Assembly: GCF_008710095.1 (NCBI RefSeq)
Contig: NZ_VYKJ01000019.1
Location: 11,400 to 75,399 of the forward strand
DNA from: Affinibrenneria salicis
GTDB lineage: Bacteria; Pseudomonadota; Gammaproteobacteria; Enterobacterales; Enterobacteriaceae
Length of the DNA: 64,000 nt
Direction: 5' to 3'
The stretch's first letter is position 1. The number at the start of each line of letters is the position of its first letter. The translations under genes and the position numbers were made by a program. Shown here in pieces: positions 61,975 to 64,000 of the stretch. The notes beneath the pieces were generated by a model. It saw nothing but the letters and a program-made list of their open reading frames with translations, ran no database searches and was not told the origin of the DNA.

Positions 61975-64000
61975 GTGAATAGCGTTATCGGTATCATCAA
62001 AGCTGTTATTGGGCAGGCCTTCGTTATTTCTCTCGATGGAACCCGGCGGTTGCTGACAGAAGGCGATCGTATCCATCGGGGAGAAGAGATCGTTACCAGT
62101 GACAATGGTGCCGTAACAATCTCACTCGCCGATGGGCATACGCTGGATCTGGGGCGTAATACTCTGTGGGGGGAAACTACCGGCATAACGGCCGCGGATG
62201 CAGCCTCAAAGGGCTCTGACGAGGTCGCGTCTCTGCAGCAGGCGATTGCGCAGGGGGCGGACCCGACGCAGATTCTGGACCCCACAGCCGCCGGTAATGA
62301 AGACATAGGCGAAGCTGGAGACGGTGGCGGCAGCCATACGGCCGTAGTGCTGGATCTTACCGGTAAGGTTGTTGACCCAACTTCTGGTTTCGCCACCAAC
62401 GGTTTGAACGGCACGTCTGATAATGTGGATGACACTGAAACCGCGGCGTCAACGTTGGTTTCTTCTAATACCGATACGACGGACACGTCCGATACCACGG
62501 CGCCGTCGTTAACCGTGACTATTGGCGATAACGGCACGGTGGAGTTTACCTTCAGCGAAACGCCGTCGGGCTTTACGCCGGGCGACGTGACGGTAGAGCA
62601 CGGCACGCTGGGCGACCTGGTGCAGGACGCGAATGATCCGACGCACTGGACGGCGGTGCTGACGCCGGAGAACGGCTACGAAGGCACGGTGACGGTCAGC
62701 GTACCGGACGGCAGCTACAGCGATGCGGCGGGTAATCCGGGCAGCGGCGGCAGCGCCAGCACGGTGGTGGATACGCTGGCGCCGTCGGTGACGGTGACTA
62801 TTGGCGATAACGGCACGGTGGAGTTTACCTTCAGCGAAACGCCGTCGGGCTTTACGCCGGGCGACGTGACGGTGGAGCACGGCACGCTGGGCGACCTGGT
62901 GCAGGACGCGAATGATCCGACGCACTGGACGGCGGTGCTGACGCCGGAGAATGGCTATGAAGGCACGGTGACGGTCAGCGTGCCGGACGGCAGCTACAGC
63001 GATGCGGCGGGTAATCCGGGCAGCGGCGGCAGCGCCAGCACGGTGGTGGATACGCTGGCGCCGTCGGTGACGGTGACTATTGGCGATAACGGCACGGTGG
63101 AGTTTACCTTCAGCGAAACGCCGTCGGGCTTTACGCCGGGCGACGTGACGGTGGAGCACGGCACGCTGGGCGACCTGGTGCAGGACGCGAATGATCCGAC
63201 GCACTGGACGGCGGTGCTGACGCCGGAGAATGGCTATGAAGGCACGGTGACGGTCAGCGTGCCGGACGGCAGCTACAGCGATGCGGCGGGTAATCCGGGC
63301 AGCGGCGGCAGCGCCAGCACGGTGGTGGATACGCTGGCAACGGCTGCGCCGGTGGTGACCATTACCGAAGACGCCAATAACGACGGGGTGATCAGCCAGA
63401 CTGAGCTGCAGGGTCAGATTGACGTACGCGTCGGTCTGCCGGCGGGCGCGGTGGCCGGTGATACGCTGAGCGTCACCGACGGCGCCACACAGCAGAATGT
63501 GGTGCTGACGGCGGAAAACATTACGAACGGCTATATTGACACGGCGTTCGCGAATCCGGGCGAGGGTCAGACCATTCAGGTTGATGCGGTACTGCACGAC
63601 CAGTACGGCAACGTGTCGGATACCGGCAGCGACAGTGCACGGGTTGATACCCTGGCGGGCGACAGCGGTGCTGCGCCGCTGGTGACCATTACCGAGGACG
63701 CCAATAACGACGGGGTGATCAGCCAGAGCGAACTGCAGGGCCAGATTGACGTACGGGTTGGTCTGCCGGCCGGCGCAGTGGCGGGTGATACGCTGAGCGT
63801 TACCGACGGCGCCACACAGCAGACGGTGGTGCTGACCGCAGAGCAGATCAGCAACGGCTATGTGGATACGGCGTTTGCGAATCCGGGTGAAGGCAGCACC
63901 ATTAAGGTCGATGCGGTGCTGCACGACCAGTACGGCAACGTGTCGGATACCGGCAGCGACAGTGCACGGGTTGATACCCTGGCGGGCGATACCGGTGCCG
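61975..64000 (+). CDS. Giant LapA/BapA-like adhesin with retention module (partial)
   Basis: The 5' part (675 codons) of a very large surface protein that runs off the window. GTG 61975 follows AGGAGAAG. Residues 1-66 (VIGIIKAVIGQAFVIS, LLTEGDRI, LADGHTLDLGRNT) match the N-terminal retention module of LapA-type adhesins, which jams in the secretion channel. TAAG at residues 104-107 (62284-62295) resembles the site cut by the periplasmic protease LapG; GGGSHTAVVLDLTG follows as in LapA. From residue 183 come three Ig-like repeats of 93 residues, then repeats of 109 residues each opening with an EF-hand-like loop (DANNDGVISQ-x-E). The C-terminal RTX/secretion signal lies outside the window. Confidence 0.88.
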   Translation, partial: MNSVIGIIKAVIGQAFVISLDGTRRLLTEGDRIHRGEEIVTSDNGAVTISLADGHTLDLGRNTLWGETTGITAADAASKGSDEVASLQQAIAQGADPTQILDPTAAGNEDIGEAGDGGGSHTAVVLDLTGKVVDPTSGFATNGLNGTSDNVDDTETAASTLVSSNTDTTDTSDTTAPSLTVTIGDNGTVEFTFSETPSGFTPGDVTVEHGTLGDLVQDANDPTHWTAVLTPENGYEGTVTVSVPDGSYSDAAGNPGSGGSASTVVDTLAPSVTVTIGDNGTVEFTFSETPSGFTPGDVTVEHGTLGDLVQDANDPTHWTAVLTPENGYEGTVTVSVPDGSYSDAAGNPGSGGSASTVVDTLAPSVTVTIGDNGTVEFTFSETPSGFTPGDVTVEHGTLGDLVQDANDPTHWTAVLTPENGYEGTVTVSVPDGSYSDAAGNPGSGGSASTVVDTLATAAPVVTITEDANNDGVISQTELQGQIDVRVGLPAGAVAGDTLSVTDGATQQNVVLTAENITNGYIDTAFANPGEGQTIQVDAVLHDQYGNVSDTGSDSARVDTLAGDSGAAPLVTITEDANNDGVISQSELQGQIDVRVGLPAGAVAGDTLSVTDGATQQTVVLTAEQISNGYVDTAFANPGEGSTIKVDAVLHDQYGNVSDTGSDSARVDTLAGDTGA
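62521..63338 (+). repeat. Three tandem 279-bp repeats in the adhesin gene
   Basis: Copies begin at 62521, 62800 and 63079, each starting ATTGGCGATAACGGC. Copies 2 and 3 are identical by eye from start until 63338, where copy 3 departs after ACGCTGGC. Copy 1 differs from them only at a few silent positions. Each encodes one 93-residue Ig-like module. Confidence 0.92.
63361..64000 (+). repeat. Two 327-bp repeats with EF-hand-like loops (second partial)
   Basis: The first copy starts at 63361 and the second at 63688, period 327 bases (109 residues). Both begin ITEDANNDGVISQ and end near SDSARVDTLAG. They differ at scattered positions, so they are older than the 279-bp repeats. The second is cut by the end of the window. 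Confidence 0.88.

Noticed and set aside
62521..63338. Tandem repeats considered as a CRISPR array
   Set aside because: The units are 279 bp, in frame, with no unique spacers and no cas genes nearby; they are coding repeats.
62509..63924. A 471-codon open frame opposite the adhesin gene with His/Arg-rich repeats
   Set aside because: The repetition is the mirror image of the adhesin repeats; composition is implausible and the sense frame has a start, ribosome site and family match.

Overview
The window is 64 kb of a GC-rich chromosome from a gammaproteobacterium of the order Enterobacterales. Most proteins match Escherichia coli orthologues over their whole length, with the same operon partners. 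Local gene content and a recurring 120-130 bp palindromic repeat point to a soft-rot or plant-associated relative (Pectobacteriaceae-like: Dickeya, Brenneria, Lonsdalea or a neighbour) rather than Escherichia; the genus is an inference. The window starts in the intergenic region before hpt and ends inside a giant adhesin gene.

Region 1 (about 1-28.4 kb) is the block known in E. coli from hpt to cdaR. It holds purine salvage (hpt), carbonic anhydrase (can), an ABC-2 exporter (yadGH), pantothenate synthesis (panC, panB, but no panD), folate synthesis (folK), poly(A) polymerase (pcnB, apparently with a non-canonical AUC start), gluQ-dksA, sfsA, thpR, hrpB, mrcB, hydroxamate siderophore import (fhuC-D-B without the receptor fhuA), a NUDIX hydrolase, hemL, erpA, a small secreted protein, mtnN, dgt, degP and cdaR. 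clcA and btuF, which lie here in E. coli, are absent.

Region 2 (about 28.4-35.5 kb) is a sulfate ABC importer with an Sbp-type binding protein (sbp-cysT-cysW-cysA, no cysM), followed by tRNA genes (three Val-UAC and one Lys-UUU on the minus strand, two Ala-GGC on the plus strand) around gltX. Its junctions with regions 1 and 3 are synteny breakpoints relative to E. coli.

Region 3 (about 35.6-52.8 kb) is the conserved ung / grcA / srmB-trmN6 / nadB-rpoE-rseABC / lepA-lepB / rnc-era-recO-pdxJ-acpS / yfhL block, with a Tat-exported phosphoesterase inserted between grcA and srmB. Several promoters can be read directly: two FNR sites before grcA, sigma-E promoters before rpoE and degP, and stable-RNA type promoters before the tRNAs.

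Region 4 (about 53-64 kb) is accessory: a cyclic-di-GMP and surface-adhesion island. It contains a PdeH-type phosphodiesterase behind a near-perfect flagellar sigma-28 promoter, a PAS-GAF-GGDEF diguanylate cyclase, and a type I secretion system (TolC-like, LapB-like ABC transporter, LapC-like fusion protein). Divergent to the latter is the 5' part of a LapA/BapA-like giant adhesin with a retention module, a TAAG site of the kind cut by LapG, near-identical 93-residue repeats and 109-residue repeats each carrying an EF-hand-like loop. The layout suggests a switch between motility and attachment in which c-di-GMP controls how long the adhesin stays on the surface. LapD and LapG are not in the window.
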